Assembly (NCBI GenBank): GCA_019925105.1
Contig: JAHGAU010000036.1
Location: 1 to 64,000 of the forward strand
Direction of reading: 5' to 3'
Source: Niebla homalea
Taxonomy: Eukaryota > Ascomycota > Lecanoromycetes > Lecanorales > Ramalinaceae
Length of the DNA stretch: 64,000 nt
The notes below the pieces were generated by a model. That model had not been told where the DNA came from and made no database searches. It saw only the letters and a program-made list of their open reading frames with translations. Below, in pieces: positions 25,161 through 38,422 of this stretch. Position numbers and translations under genes: made by a program. Each line of letters starts with the position of its first letter. Position 1 is the first letter of the stretch.

Positions 25161-28100
25161 ATGGCGGCAACAGCGCAGTGCGAGGATATCCTTCTTCCCC
25201 TTGGGCCCGATTCCAGCAATGCAGAAGGAGATCCCCAAATGCCGTCGGCCGCAGGGCTGAGCACAGAGGACCTTTGCGATATCTGGAGCTGGAATGCTAC
25301 TGTCCCCGAAGCTTCTGATACTCCTGTCCACGTCCTCATTGGCGAGACCATGAAAGTTCAGCCTCATCAGACCGCGATATGCGCTTGGGATGGAGATTGG
25401 ACTTACCAGGAGCTCGATGCTCTCTCTACGCAGCTTGCGCACTATCTCATCACACTCGGGACAGCGCGCGAGGTGTTGCCATTGTGTTTCGAAAAGTCGA
25501 AATGGATGCCAGTGACAATGCTGGCGGTGATGAAAGCAGGTGCAGCATCCCTGCTTTTGGACCCCAGTCAGCCTGAAGAGCGACTACGCGCAGCAGTGGA
25601 ACAAGTCTCTCCGTCAGTAATGCTGTGCAGTGCCAATAGCGTTGGGCTCGCTGGCCGCCTCTGTACTGGCACCGTCATCGTCGTGGATGGGTCTCACGAA
25701 ACAGTCAGCGCCGCGACGCTACCTACTGTCTCGCATTCGGATCCCTTGTACCTTCTGTTCACCTCTGGAACGACGGGAAAGCCCAAGGGCTTGTTGATTA
25801 CTCACGGCAACTTCAGCAGCGCAATCCGACATCAAAGTGATTTCATGTACAGCAGTACGTCACGCGTCTTTGACTTTGCCTCATATGCTTTTGATGTTGC
25901 ATGGTCAGACTTCCTCTTTGCCCTGGTCGGCGGTGCCTGTCTTTGCATCCCTTCAGAAAAGGAGCGAACAAATGACCTGGCACAATGCATCAGCCGTTTC
26001 AAGATTACCCACCTCGACCTCACTCCCTCAACGATGCGCTTACTATCAGATGAGATACTCCGAGGCGTACAGACCGTGAATGTCGGAGGCGAGCAATTGA
26101 TGGTCCGAGACGCTCAACACTGGCGAGGATTAACTGCTCTTCGCAATATGTTCGGGCCCAGTGAATGCACGCCGACAACCACCATGGTAAATATTGAAGC
26201 AGACACTCCTGGAGGTAGCATCGGCAAAGGCGTCGGTGTCTGCACCTGGATCGTTGACGCAAGAGGCGAACTTTCTCCCGTAGGCAGTGTTGGCGAGTTG
26301 CTGCTAGAAGGCCCGCTTGTCGGCGCAGGTTACCTTAACGCGGAGACAACGGCCGCTGCGTTCGTTGACGACCCCGACTGGCTTCTCCGCGGTGGACCTA
26401 ACCACCCTGGTCGCCATGGGCGATTGTACAAGACTGGTGACCTGGTACGATACCATACAGACGGTAGCTTAATCTTTGTTGGTCGCAAAGATTTGCGTGT
26501 CAAGATCAATGGGCAGCTGGCCGAGCTGGCCGAGATTGAACACGCAGTTCGCAGCGCTCTCCCTGCCGTCACAGGTGTGGTGGCGGACGTCGTGACGCCG
26601 AACAACTATTTAAAGCCACTGCTCATGGCTTTTTTGGAAATCGGCAAAGTGGCGTCGCCTAAGGAGGAAGTCCAATGGCCAATCTTTGGCCTTGATGACC
26701 AGCTGGACAAGAAACTCCCAGCATACATGATCCCCTCCATCTATGTGCCACTCGCGACCTTCCCTGTTACCGTGACAGGCAAGACAGACCGTCAAAGCAT
26801 GCGAGCAATAATCGAACAGCGGACTTACAGCCAGCTCCGGGCTCTCAGCTATACTCAAGTTGATCATCAACAGTCCACATCAGACTCCGAGCGGCGGCTG
26901 CAAACGCTATGGTCGTCGGTGTTGCAAATCGATCCCGAAAGTATAAGCACGGACGACAGCTTTCTGCGAATTGGCGGCGACAGTATCGGAGCTATGCACC
27001 TCGTTGCACAGGCGCGAGAGCACGGTCTACATCTTAACATATCAGACATAATGCGCTACCCGCGTTTGAGGGACATGGCAAAGATGGCTTGCTCACCTTA
27101 CCAGCTAGCGCCCGGTCACCCAGCTGAACCATTCTCTCTACTTAGAAGCTCGCCAGATAGTGATAGCATCCGTCTGCAGGTGGCTTCGCTATGCAAAGTT
27201 CCAGTGAAACAGGTGCAAGATGTCTTCCCCTGCACCCCACTACAAGAGGGTCTCCTTGCGCTGACGGCGCAGCGGGAGGGCGATTACGTGGCAAGACATG
27301 TGTTCGAGCTGCAAGGAAGTGTGAACATTTGCCGCTTCCAGGAAGCCTGGGCGGAGGTGGTAGCAAACACACCGATTTTGCGGACTCGCATCGTCGACCT
27401 CTCAGGCCAGGGGTTGGTACAAACCGTGCTCGACGAGCAGGTCCCATGGCTCATCAACAAAGAGGGAAAGAAAAATACAGAACATGTTCAAGCTGATGAT
27501 GAACAGCTAGAGAAGCAACAGGGTGTCCTGGGCACAAATCTAGTACGGTTTGAGCTGGAGACTGACCAAGATGCACGTCGCTTCTTTGCCTGGACCATCC
27601 ACCACTCTCTGTTCGACGGCAGATCGATACCGCTCATTCTGCGAGACGTGCACCGCGCATACGCTGGCGAGCCTTGGAAGGTCGCGCCCGCCTTCCAGGA
27701 TTTTGTCAAGCACGTCCTTAGCGTTGACCAAATGCAAGCGACCATCTTCTGGGCCCGACAGCTACGGGATCTGGAAGCTCCCAATTTCCCAGCGCTGCCA
27801 TCGCCAAAATATGTGCCGCAAGTGCGCGCCAGCGTGACACGCCAAATCCTCGATCTCCACTGGCCTCAAACAGACGTCACCCCGTCAAACACCATTCGCG
27901 CCGCCTGGGCACTCGTGGTCTCGCACTACACCAATTCACGCGATATCGTGTTCGGCGCAATGTCGGCGGGCTGCCAGGCGGCAGTCCCCGAGATCGAGTC
28001 CATGACCGGGCCGACGATCGCTACCGTGCCTGTGCGTGTACGACTCGACGATTTGATGTCCATCGATGAATTCTTGCAAGAAGTTCAAGCGCAGGCAGTT

Positions 28101-31100
28101 GAAATGACGGCATTCGAGCAAGTCGGCCTGCAACATATTCGGCGAATCAGCGGAGACGCCGAGCGCGCTTGCCAATTTCAGTCGCTCCTCGTTGTTCAGC
28201 CAAAAGACCAGCTACCGAGCGTCGAGGGGGGGCTGCTTTTCTGTCGGATCATCGATGAAGTGGACAAAGAGAGCGTCATGGGCTCCTTCTACACGTACGC
28301 CATGACTCTTACTTGCCAGCTGGATACGGACCGCCTTGATCTGCGCATCGACTTTGACCCGAAAGTGATGGAGGCTGCTCAGGTCTTGCGTATCGCCGGG
28401 CACATGGAACATATCTTGCAACAGCTGTCTGCATCAGAAAAGGCCGACACAACGCTCTCGGTGTTGGGCCGCGTGAGTGATAGTGATCTCCGCGATATAT
28501 GGGGCTGGAATGCGGTCGTGCCCGAAGAGTGTTGTGTCCTCATCCACGAGCGTATTGCAGAAACTGTACATACGCAGCCAGAGAGCTTAGCCGTCGACGC
28601 CTGGGACGGAGAGTGGACTTATGTCGAGCTTGATACACTATCCACGTGTCTTGCGCGTCATCTTCTCTCGTTCGGGATTGAATATCGGAATATGTTGGTA
28701 CCCCTCTTCTTTGAGAAGTCAAAATGGACGTCCATCGCCATGCTTGCGGTCATGAAAGTGGGTGGTGCATCAGTCGCTCTCGAGCCCAGCCAGCCTACAG
28801 AACGCTTGCGAACGATAATAGGACAGGTGCAGCCCGCAATCGTGTTGACATCGCCCACCCACCATGATCTCGCAAGCCACCTTGCACGATGTCAAGTCGT
28901 GGTCGTAAACGAAAGCAACATGGCAGAGCTTACCCAGGCAGAGATCATTGGCCATGGAGAGATGAGTGTACCAAACATCAGTCCATCTTCAATTCTCTAC
29001 TGCGTTTTCACTTCAGGTAGCACGGGCACTCCGAAGGGGGTCCTTGTGAGCCATTCGAACTTTAGCAGCGCCATCCTCCACCAATATGGGTGGTATGGCT
29101 ATGACGCCTCATCTCGCGTCTACGACTTTGCCTCCTATGCCTTCGACGCCGCGTGGCTAAATGTGTTAGCGACGTTCTGCGGTGGAGGCTGCTTGTGTAT
29201 ACCGCAAGATATAGATCGAATCAACGATTTGGCGGGATCGATGAATCGTCTGCGAGCAACGCATGTCGATTTAACACCTTCTGTTGCGCGGCTTTTGCCT
29301 CTGGATACTCTACAGCAGCTTGACACCCTGGTTGTCTCGGGCGAAGCTCTGGAGCCCGCTGATGCCCGTCGCTGGGCTGCACTCGTCGACCTGAAAAACG
29401 TATACGGGCCTTGCGAATGTACGCCAACAGCAACCATAGCGACCATCCCAGCAGATACACATTATGAGGGCAGTCTTATTGGCGGGGGTGTTGGAGTCTG
29501 TACATGGGTTGTGGACGGAGATTCGCTCGTACCAATTGGCGGAGTTGGCGAGCTTCTCCTCGAGGGGCCCTTGGTTGGCATGGGCTATCTCCGTGATGCA
29601 GACAGATCTGCAGCGGTCTTCATTCAAGATCCGCCATGGCTTCTTCGAGGCGCACCAGACCACCCAGGCCGCCATGGACGTATATATAGGACGGGCGATT
29701 TAGTGAGGTATAACATGGATGGGAGCTTAATGTTCATTGGCCGTACGGATACGCGAGTCAAGATCAACGGCCAGCTGGTCGAATTGGCCGAGGTCGAGCA
29801 CCATATCAGAGAATACGAGCATGTGCGGCAGTGTGCGTGCCTCATCCCCCAGAGCGGCCCGTACGCGAAGCGGCTCGTTGGTGCCTTCAGTCTGCACGGC
29901 ATCTCACGCGAGAACGCGGACAAGTCGACAATGCAGGCTCTCCCTGACTCAGGGGACTCTTTAGTGAACCTCCATGTTGACTCCATCCGTCACGTTCTTG
30001 ATCGTGCCCTTCCACCCTACATGGTCCCAGCAGTCTGGATTGCACTGAGAGACATACCACTGAGCACATCCGGGAAACTTGATCGGAGCGAACTGCACAA
30101 TTGGCTATGCTCGACCAACGTTCGCTCGTACCAAAATCCCATTGAGGCAGAGCAAGTTCCCTCCCGGTCTACGAAACGGAACGATGTAGAAAGTGTGCTT
30201 CTCGATGCTTGCAGTAATGTATTAGACATTTCCGTGGAGCGTCTTGATTGCCAAAGGTCGTTCATTGGCAATGGTGGGGACTCGATCTCTGCGATGCGCC
30301 TTGTCCCGCGCTGTCGTGCCGCGAATATCATGATATCTGTGGCCTCGCTGTTGCAAGAGCGGTCACTGACGGATTTGGCCACCTTGGTCGTGAAGCAGGC
30401 AATTGTGCTATCTCGAGCAGAAGAATTTGACAAGTTATTCTCGCTCTCACCCATCCAGCGGTGGTACTTTGCCCAGCTGCACGCGGATGAAGTTAGGAAG
30501 CCTGAATGTTATTACAATCAGAGCTTCTGTCTTCGACTCCGACGTCGCGTATGTCCAAGCGAGGTGTCGAAGGCCGTCACCAAGGTGGTGGAGCTCCACT
30601 CAATGCTCAGGGCACGGTTCTCCTGCAATGAAGGCATCTGGATGCAGCACATTCTAAGTCCTAGCGCTAGCTTACATAGCCTCCAGTTGGTGCAGGTGCA
30701 CACTGGGGCGGATGTGGCTACTCTTGCTGCAGAACGCCATCGCCAGATCGACATCGAGACAGGGCCGGTGTTCCTCGCCGACCTTAGCGAACAGCCGGAC
30801 GGGGTTCAATATCTTAGTCTGATTGCTCACCACCTGGTTGTCGACCTCGTGTCGTGGCGGATCATCCTTGATGACCTTGAGACTGTGCTGACAGGTGGCT
30901 CACTACAGACCTGCTTGTCTTTCCAGACGTGGAATGAGTTGCAGATTGAGAGGATGGCGGCACCCGCAATGAAAAGTCCAGAGGACCTGCTGTCGACGGA
31001 TGGCACAAACAACGACCTGGAGTTCTGGAAATTTACACCGTCCACTCCAAATATGCAGAGTGATCATCAGACACAGTTCATGGAGGTCGACGCGGAAACT

Positions 31101-33183
31101 ACTGACCTACTTCTCGGGGGCGCCAACAGAGCCTTTCACACGGAACCAGTTGACCTATTTCTTTCGGCGATCTGGGCTGCTTTCTTTCCTGTGTTCTACG
31201 AGCGGCAGGGGCTTACAATATGGAACGAGGGGCATGGCCGCGAGCCTTGGAACACCGAGCTCGATCTATCTCGAACAGTGGGCTGGTTCACGACGATCAG
31301 CCCGATTCATGTTGTATCTAGCACAGCGACCGAGCTGGCGGGGCTTGCTCGGGCTATCAAGGACGCCAGAAAGCGCTTACCCGCGCATGGATGGACGTAT
31401 TTCACGTCAAGATACCTCTCCCAACCAGGAAGCGATACGTGCAAGGCACATGGCCCTCCAGTAGAGATCGAGTTCAACTATCATGGACAATTTCAACAGC
31501 TTGACCGGGAAGAGTCGCTCTTCGATCACGTCGCCCTTGACAACGTCGAGGACGAAGGGCCACAAATACCTGCACCGTATCTCTTCGGCATTGAAGTGTC
31601 CATCCAGGACAAACGTGTGCATATTGCTGTTTCATGGAACCGTCACATTGCTCATCAAGGCCGGATTCAGACCTGGGTCGACAGGATCCCGGCGTCACTG
31701 CAGGCTCTGTGCGCCGAACTAGCTTCGAGGCAGCCCTCAAAGACTTTGTGCGACTACCCGTTCTTGAACCTAGGCTACGCGAGGCTGGACGAATTGCAGC
31801 AATGCTTGCTCCCTCACATCGAGGCCATCAACAATTCAAAAATCGTCGAAGTGCTCCCCTGCTCACCTATTGTAACAGGTATGCTCTTGAGCCAGAGTAA
31901 ACAGCCCCAGCTGTATAAGACGTGCGAGATCTTCGAACTCACTACGGGTGACGGCAAACTGCCTAGCGCGACCTCACTGGCTGCAGAATGGCAACAGGTG
32001 ATTGCGCACCAGCCAAGCCTCCGCAGCGTTTTCACACCCGGCCTAGACCACAAAGCAGCCTTCAACCAGGTAATCCTCGGGTCCTTCCATGGCGAGGTCG
32101 CACAGTTTGACTGTGATGACGAGGCAACAGCGAGAGAACAATTTGCAACTCTGCCACCTCTCGAATGCCAGCACCTAAAACCGCCCCACCGCCTCACCCT
32201 CTGCCGAGTTGGTAGAGATGGTAGCAGGATCATTTGTCAGATTGAAATGAGCCACGCGATCACGGATGCCACATCAAGTGACTTGCTGATCCATGACTGG
32301 TCGTGCGCGTGTGATGGGACCCTGCCAGCTCTTGATCTGCTGGCCACCTGTCGCGAGGTGGCTCGGACTTTCACCACCGGCGCCGAAAACACGCTAGGGT
32401 TTTGGCAGCAGAAGCTGGGAGGTACTCTTCCTACTTATTTTCCACGGCTCAACGCTGGCAATGTAGAGGAAGAGCCTAGTGACGAGATATATAGCGTAAG
32501 CCTTGGGTTCCCCGGTGCTTTGCTGCAAGCTCTCGAGCAGGTCACCCACAGACTATCTGTCACATCGGTGAGCGTTCTTCAGGCGGCTTGGGCGATCACT
32601 TTGGCATCGTATTGCGGGACAGACTCCGTTTGCTTTGGATACCTTGCCTCGGGCCGAGACCTGCCAGTTGAGGGCCTGGACAGATGCGTGGGTGCATATG
32701 CGAACATGATGGTCTGCCGTGTGAATAACACGCGAACCACGTCGTATCGGGATCTTGTCCAGACGGTTCATGGTCAGATGGTGCAGGACCTCAGCTTTCA
32801 GCATTGTTATCTTGCTGCTATCCAGCATGCGCTGAAGATCCCCCTAGGCCAGGCTCTCTTCAACAGCTCGCTCAACTGTCAAAGGGTCGACAGGAAGTCG
32901 CGCAAATCTGATAAAGGGCAGCGATTTTCGTTCCGCAGCATTGACGGGAAGGATCCCACCGAGGTGAGTTGGTTGCTTTGCAGTCCATGTCATGGTCTTT
33001 TTCCGCACACTAATACTGATGTCATTTCAGTACGATGTCGCTGCTCGTGTGGCGTTCGGAGACAATTTCGCCGAGATCGGTCTGGAGACTCGTTTACCAT
33101 TCATGTCACGGAAGCAGGCTCAGCGGGTGCTCTCACTCTACTTGTCCACAGTAGCTGCATTTACGGATGACATCTTATCATAG
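25161..33183 (+). CDS. Two-module NRPS, A-T-C-A-T-E-C
   Basis: Two exons, 25161-32963 and 33031-33183, give 2651 residues from the first in-frame ATG. Domain landmarks: A1 with FTSGTTGKPKG (about 200); T1 with GGDSIGAM (about 605, carrier Ser); C1 with HHSLFDGRS (about 813); A2 with FTSGSTGTPKG (about 1283); T2 with GGDSISAM (about 1706); an epimerisation domain with HHLVVDLVSW (about 1890) and a TVGWFT motif; and a terminal C domain with SHAITDATS (about 2364) and VGAYANMM. The intron lies in the terminal C domain, after DPTE. There is no thioesterase or reductase. The expected product is a dipeptide whose second residue is D-configured, released by the terminal C domain as a diketopiperazine; this is inference from bimodular fungal synthetases. 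My by-eye specificity codes are D-V-S-D-N-G-M-P-T (A1) and D-A-L-D-V-S-V-P-T (A2), and neither gives a confident residue. Both modules open with closely similar DIWxWNAxVPE segments, so one probably arose by duplication. Confidence 0.93.
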
Positions 33184-34689
33184 TCGATTTAAGATGACAT
33201 CCAGAGAAACAAGCACGCACGCAGTCTGTACCGCTTGGTGACGTTCAAATCGGTCATTCATCACCGTCGTCCCGGGCCTGAAAATATTTTAAACTTGTGT
33301 CTGACTTTCCGCTCCGCCATCGTAAGGAGGTTCATGGAGGTTCAACAAGGAAAAGGCCTTGGCCGCCAAATGTCGATATCACAGCTGAATCCCTTTGAAT
33401 CGGAGATCAGAAAAGTTGATCGCCCTGTCTCCTCATATGAGACGTACTCCATATCACCATGCATACTTGCTGATTACTGTGAGAGACATTCAGATGTTCG
33501 GTTCTGTTCTCTACCAGAATGAGGTTCCTCGTCCCAAGTGAAGGAATTGAGTGATTACGTCATGATCCACGGGTGTCTACGGCTGGCGTACTCAGATATT
33601 CACCATAGTCCTCAATCAACACAGTATTGGCCGGGCTCGCCGGGCACAATATACCATAGTCATGGACCTGTTCAGCTTTAGCGTTTCGAAGAGCGCGTGG
33701 CTTGAAGTGCAGATAGTAGGTGACAAAGAATCCATCCCACCTAGGCTCATGGGGCCAGGTAAATGGTATTAAATGTTAAATCAGGTAGACTTCTCCCCAT
33801 CAAATAGGCAATTTGCTGCCGTTCTTGCGTCATATGCCTCGTCAAGTAATCCGTACGAGAACTTTGCCAAAATGGTTGGAACCGCCTGTGTCAGCGAGCC
33901 GTCAGGCGTTCCACGTGGTGAAAGCCTTGGCATACCGTACGTTTCAAGCACAATATCAAGCGCAAGGCTTTATGTCTCCTCTAGGTTCGAGTCATATAGT
34001 ACTAGATCTGGTTATATGACCGCACCTTGCCAGACATGATTGTCTCTGATGCTTTGGAGACGACTACATGTCGATCATTTCTGATAAATAATGGCAGACT
34101 TAGCGGTGTGCCTGCCTGCATGAATTCCCACACTCCACGACAACAGAGCGCCTTATGAGGGAGCGGGCCGGGTTCATTGGCAGAGCGATGTCTCGAAGGG
34201 ATGCTCTAAGCTACCCCGCCAGGTGGGATAGGAGACCCTAAAGTGGAGAAGTCTAATCACGTTCTTCCTAAGCCCAATGAAGACAGATCTCTGCCGCGGA
34301 TAGTCGCATTAGTGTCGCTGAGTCCCTTCTGTTTCACCTACTTGCGGGGCAGAGACCCTTAGAACGAGCCGAGATCGAATGAGACGAAGACCACATATCT
34401 GGATCGAAATTGGGACCACCCTCCATTCGCAAGCGGTCATTCCAGTGGGCTTGGCTCATGCATACCGGAACCTTCTCACCGTGAACTGTAAGAAACATAT
34501 GCAGCCGACACCATCTCAAACAAATGGAGGCGGGACCGAGATATCCACTTCCGTTAATGCGGCTTGCGTTCCGGAAGCATCATTTACGAGCTTCGAGAAT
34601 ATAAGAAAGCCATCATGGTCTTCCACAATCAGTTCGCACTCCATGTATAATTCATGAAGCTCTACCTACAACTCAATCAATCTACGACG
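33184..34689. other. Intergenic, nothing recognised
   Basis: This stretch lies between the NRPS stop and the esterase. It has only short open frames without motifs, and no tailoring enzyme for the NRPS is visible here. The last 300 bp or so would contain the esterase promoter. Confidence 0.4.
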
Positions 34690-36099
34690 ATGAAGCTTCT
34701 TCTCGTCAACGCTCTTCTTGTGTCCGAAGAGTGTTCTGTCTTCCAAGTCCAAACAACAACAACAACAATAACAATGGCAAAGGCAAAGGCGATGGCAATG
34801 GTAATGGCAATGTCAGAAACGGAAACCCCAATAGCAACCATGGCAATAGCCACTCCCAGAGGGTTGATTGGAAGGATGTCAAGTATCTCTTTACATTGTA
34901 CAAGACCATTACCCTTCAACCCACCCTTGAGTATTTTTTGCTTACGCCATTGCCAGTGGAGACTCATACACAACTACTGGCTTCCAAGTTGATGGAGCCC
35001 AACCATCCATGGAGAACCCGCTTGGAAACCAAGCCTATCCTGGGACCACACAGGTTGGATCAGCCAACTACGTCGACTATCTAACATACAAGTACAATGA
35101 ATCGTTCATTGAAACATTCAACTTCGGCTTTGGTGGCGCCACCATAGACATTAATATCGACCCGTCTCCATTCGGCCCACTCGTGGAGAGCTACCGTCAA
35201 CAGGCTGAGGGAGAATATCTACCCAATTATGGTAACGGGCAAGTCCTGTTCAATGGAGACAACAGCCTATTCACCGTGTTTTTTGGCATCAACGATGTAA
35301 TCCTTGTCTACTCGAGGGACAACTCTTCTGACTATACCACCGCGCTCATCGGCTCGTACTCGGACTTGTCTCAGGAGGTGAGATGCGCCTACCACTTTCC
35401 CGGGTTTCCGCACGACATGGCATGTCTCAAGACATAGAACGAATGACTGACACTAGATTCAAATAAAAGGTCTATGACACCGGCGCCCGTCAATTCGTTT
35501 TCCTCAACGTTCCCGCTATCGACCGGACCCCCGGTGCAACCGCTGCCAACGCTGCCGACCGTGTTACTGAGCGCGCCTACATCATATCTTTCAACTCAGC
35601 GATCGAAGCATTTACCAACGACTTCCGAAGCCGAAATGCCGATGCCACGGTATTCTACTTCGACATTTTCCAGCTTTACAATGACGTCCTGGATGACCCA
35701 GACGTGTACTGCATAACAAATGTGATTCGCAACACCACTGTCTCATGCGCACCTTACAACAAGTAAGTCATCCCTGTCACGTCTCTTCTAGAACACCTAC
35801 ATCTCTCTTAAAGCCTTGTAAGGGATATGCTCCTCCCTCATTAAAGGCTCATTCATGACTGACAGTTGCGTCATGTCAGCTCACCGCAAGTCGACCTATT
35901 TGATCCCTCTTGCGGCATCCCACGAAATGAATACTTCTGGGCCGATAATCTGCACCCAACATCCACTGTCCACGACCTCATCTCCGAGCTACTCCTTGCT
36001 GAGATCACGATTCCCGGGAATGCGAACGGATACGGCAAGGGTAAAGGTTGCAGTCATGATGCCATGGGACCAGATTTTCCCAGCGGCCATGGGCACTGA
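34690..36099 (+). CDS. Secreted GDSL/SGNH esterase, CE16-like
   Basis: It is a hydrolase of the GDSL/SGNH class, closest by eye to fungal acetylesterases that deacetylate plant-wall or other ester substrates outside the cell. Later exons are 34957-35377, 35470-35762 and 35880-36099, and all close in phase. An exon ending at 34897 supplies the start of the block-I motif TFGDSYTTTGF, which holds the nucleophile Ser. GINDV gives the oxyanion Asn and WADNLHPT gives the Asp/His pair, so the catalytic set is complete. N-terminal to the domain is a low-complexity Asn/Gly/Lys linker. The 5' end is unresolved: ATG 34690 opens a hydrophobic, signal-like MKLLLVNALLV, but it is in another frame from the linker, so a short intron or a frame break lies between 34725 and 34745. 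It sits 1.5 kb downstream of the NRPS on the same strand, and membership of that pathway is possible but unsupported. Confidence 0.8.
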
Positions 36100-37026
36100 T
36101 ATGGACACTGTGCTCCCTTTACCGTGTTGTGTGAGTTTGAGAGAACTTTAGGAATCTTACGACAGCAACAATGTCAGAGAATGATTTGCCTAACGTGCGC
36201 GTCCCATATAGGAAATCCTTTTCCACACGACGCTCTCGTACTCTTCACATGGAACACTGGATTCAATATATTCGTCCTTCCCTTATACTTTGGGGCTTAC
36301 TGCCCGCCCAATCGAGGCCAGGTAATGGAAGTCATTTCTACATTCGTCCCAATCAAGACCTTATCGTTTTGGTATCTTGCGTGCAAGATCAAAAGAAAGG
36401 AGGTACCGTCGTCCCACACTTAGATAGTACAGAGTATGAGTTCTACAAATAACATTAGGCAGTTTGTCCAGAGTCAATGAAAAATTTGGGGAGCACAGCA
36501 GCAAAAGCTTGTATTATGTATCGTAGCGTGAATCATGTAAAGGCATCGACGTTTCAATGTTTTTCGCTCGGGTACATTAGTCCGTGAGTGAGCGAGCTGC
36601 AAACGTGAGATGGTGTAGGTTGCCTCACGGCTACCCCGGGGAGATCTTGACGGATTCGCGGTAACGTTCCTCTACATCACAAAGCGGGTATCTCTGACCT
36701 TTCTGTACATGCCTTTCTCTGGCAACCACGACAAAGTTCGAGCCGCTACGGCCTAATCAGCATGCTTCCACTGCTACATGTTCCAAATGGACCGCTCCGA
36801 GGTGCTGCTGTCTTCACCTTAGACGAGCAATCCGGATTCACCACAAAGGACATCAACTACCGCGAACTCGAGCACAGGCCTCTGTTTACGCGCGCGAATG
36901 CACATGATGCCTGTCTCGGTATTTTACACTTAATTATATTTGGGACTCAGGATTCATGGTAGGTAGATCATTCCAGGATCTCCTGGTTTGAGACAAAGGT
37001 GGTATTGTACTAGGGATCCGATATCT
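36100..37026. other. Intergenic, no clear gene
   Basis: Several open frames of 60-100 codons overlap at 36124-36452, and one lies at 36762-36962 (plus). The latter reads as plausible protein (LDEQSGFTTKDINYRE) but has no start context or partner exons that I can place. It may be a relic. Confidence 0.3.
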
Positions 37027-38135
37027 TCAAGTAGGTCTGACTACCTCATGATAAAGTTCGCGGTACCATACCATAGTCTCAGTCTGATTCTCGTCATTGT
37101 TCCGCAAGTTCAATACTGAAGGGACAGAGGAACATTGATCTTGCAGGGATCGATGGCCCTGAGAGGCCGCAAATAGCACACTGGCCTTCCTATGACTGGC
37201 AGTGGCTAACCAAGGTGATCTTGATGATGCTTTTCCTGATTCCTCAATGGTGCTAGTCAATCATCTCGAAACCTCGAATCAGAATAGCATCTGCAGGCTT
37301 CCTCTACACAGAGTGCAGCGCTTCAAGGGTACGCGGTCTTGATGAGGTTCCTCTTGATAATAACCAGTATGGGCAGGCTGCTCACACCTCAGAAGCTCTA
37401 GTCGCCGGATATTACGCCTGTCCTGCAAGCTTGCCGTCATCCGGAGCTTGCTGAACTCGCTGTATGTAGCATTGTTGTACTTCAATCTCAGCATGTCCTC
37501 ATCTTCACAACCCTGAAAGTACTGTGCTCATGGCACTAGTACAAGTATCTCTTTCTGCGAGACAAACAACCGTCGCAATTGTATAAGACCAGGAAATGAG
37601 CAGCTCCGGCCATGATCCCACTTTAGGACGCTTGAATGGAATGAGAATGAAATGTTGGCCTCCATCTGCAAGGTCATCCTGCGGACTCTGATGTCGACAA
37701 ATCACCCAGCATATCTTGAATACCCGAGAAGACAAGCCATGAGGCGCTTCACTAGGCGGGATGCATACTGTGCCTTGCAATACTTGGCCTTATGTATGTC
37801 ACGATCAGTGTGAAGATGCGCAGCTCTTGCCCGGCTTTTGACGATTGTGCAATAGAGCAGAAGTAAAACGCCGAAGCTATATGTACCTTCAATCACCGCT
37901 GACAGGGCGTTGGCCACGGCTTGACAGTCGTTCTTAAGACGTTTCCTTTGGTTTTATGATCGGTCATGGTGATTGATGATCTGCGATACTGACTTACCTG
38001 AGGAGAAGAGCTGATGGCAGCTCTCCATTTCAGATATTCTCTTCCCGTTCGCCATTGCAATCTGTATGGCCATCCGAATTTGTGACGCGCGGTAACATGG
38101 CAATCGAAATTATCCCGCCTAACGAAAAATTGCAC
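37027..38135 (-). CDS. Possible spliced gene, function unknown
   Basis: I do not recognise this gene. Three stretches on the minus strand read as plausible protein in different frames, as expected for exons. One covers about 37950-37702 and has a hydrophobic EGTYSFGVLLLLYCTIV. A second, about 37690-37520, includes MEANISFSFHSS. A third, about 37510-37280, includes LRLKYNNATYSEF and ends in a cysteine-rich part. Splice sites between them were not settled, so the coordinates are outer limits only. There is no domain call. A decayed gene is equally possible. Confidence 0.3.
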
Positions 38136-38422
38136 ATTGCTTAAGATGGCATGCGGGAAGAACAGGAAGAGAGACAGATTTCTCGCGCGACGACTCTGCG
38201 ACTTCTAAGATATGTCTTTAGTAACCAGATCCTATGCTAGTGCTGTGAACAAGCTGGAAGGGACGGACATGATGGACGTGCTAGAAATACAAGATGTGGC
38301 ACATGCCATCAAGGCTGTTTCGAAAATTGGATACTGCCAGCAAGAGTATTAGGTGGCGTTTAATCTAGCTTGCCTCTCTCCAACTGAGGAAGCGTGACAG
38401 AAGATTGTTTCCTACCCAGCCG
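38136..38422. other. Short intergenic stretch
   Basis: I see nothing here beyond possible 3' sequence of the small membrane-protein gene at 38423-38750. Confidence 0.3.

Noticed and set aside
27191..27496. Antisense and out-of-frame ORFs inside the NRPS
   Set aside because: They are all overlapped by the continuous NRPS reading frame with correct domain order.
15202..36099. AIM9-like kinase and esterase as members of the NRPS pathway
   Set aside because: They are only neighbours. No shared promoter, spacing or substrate logic in the sequence supports membership.
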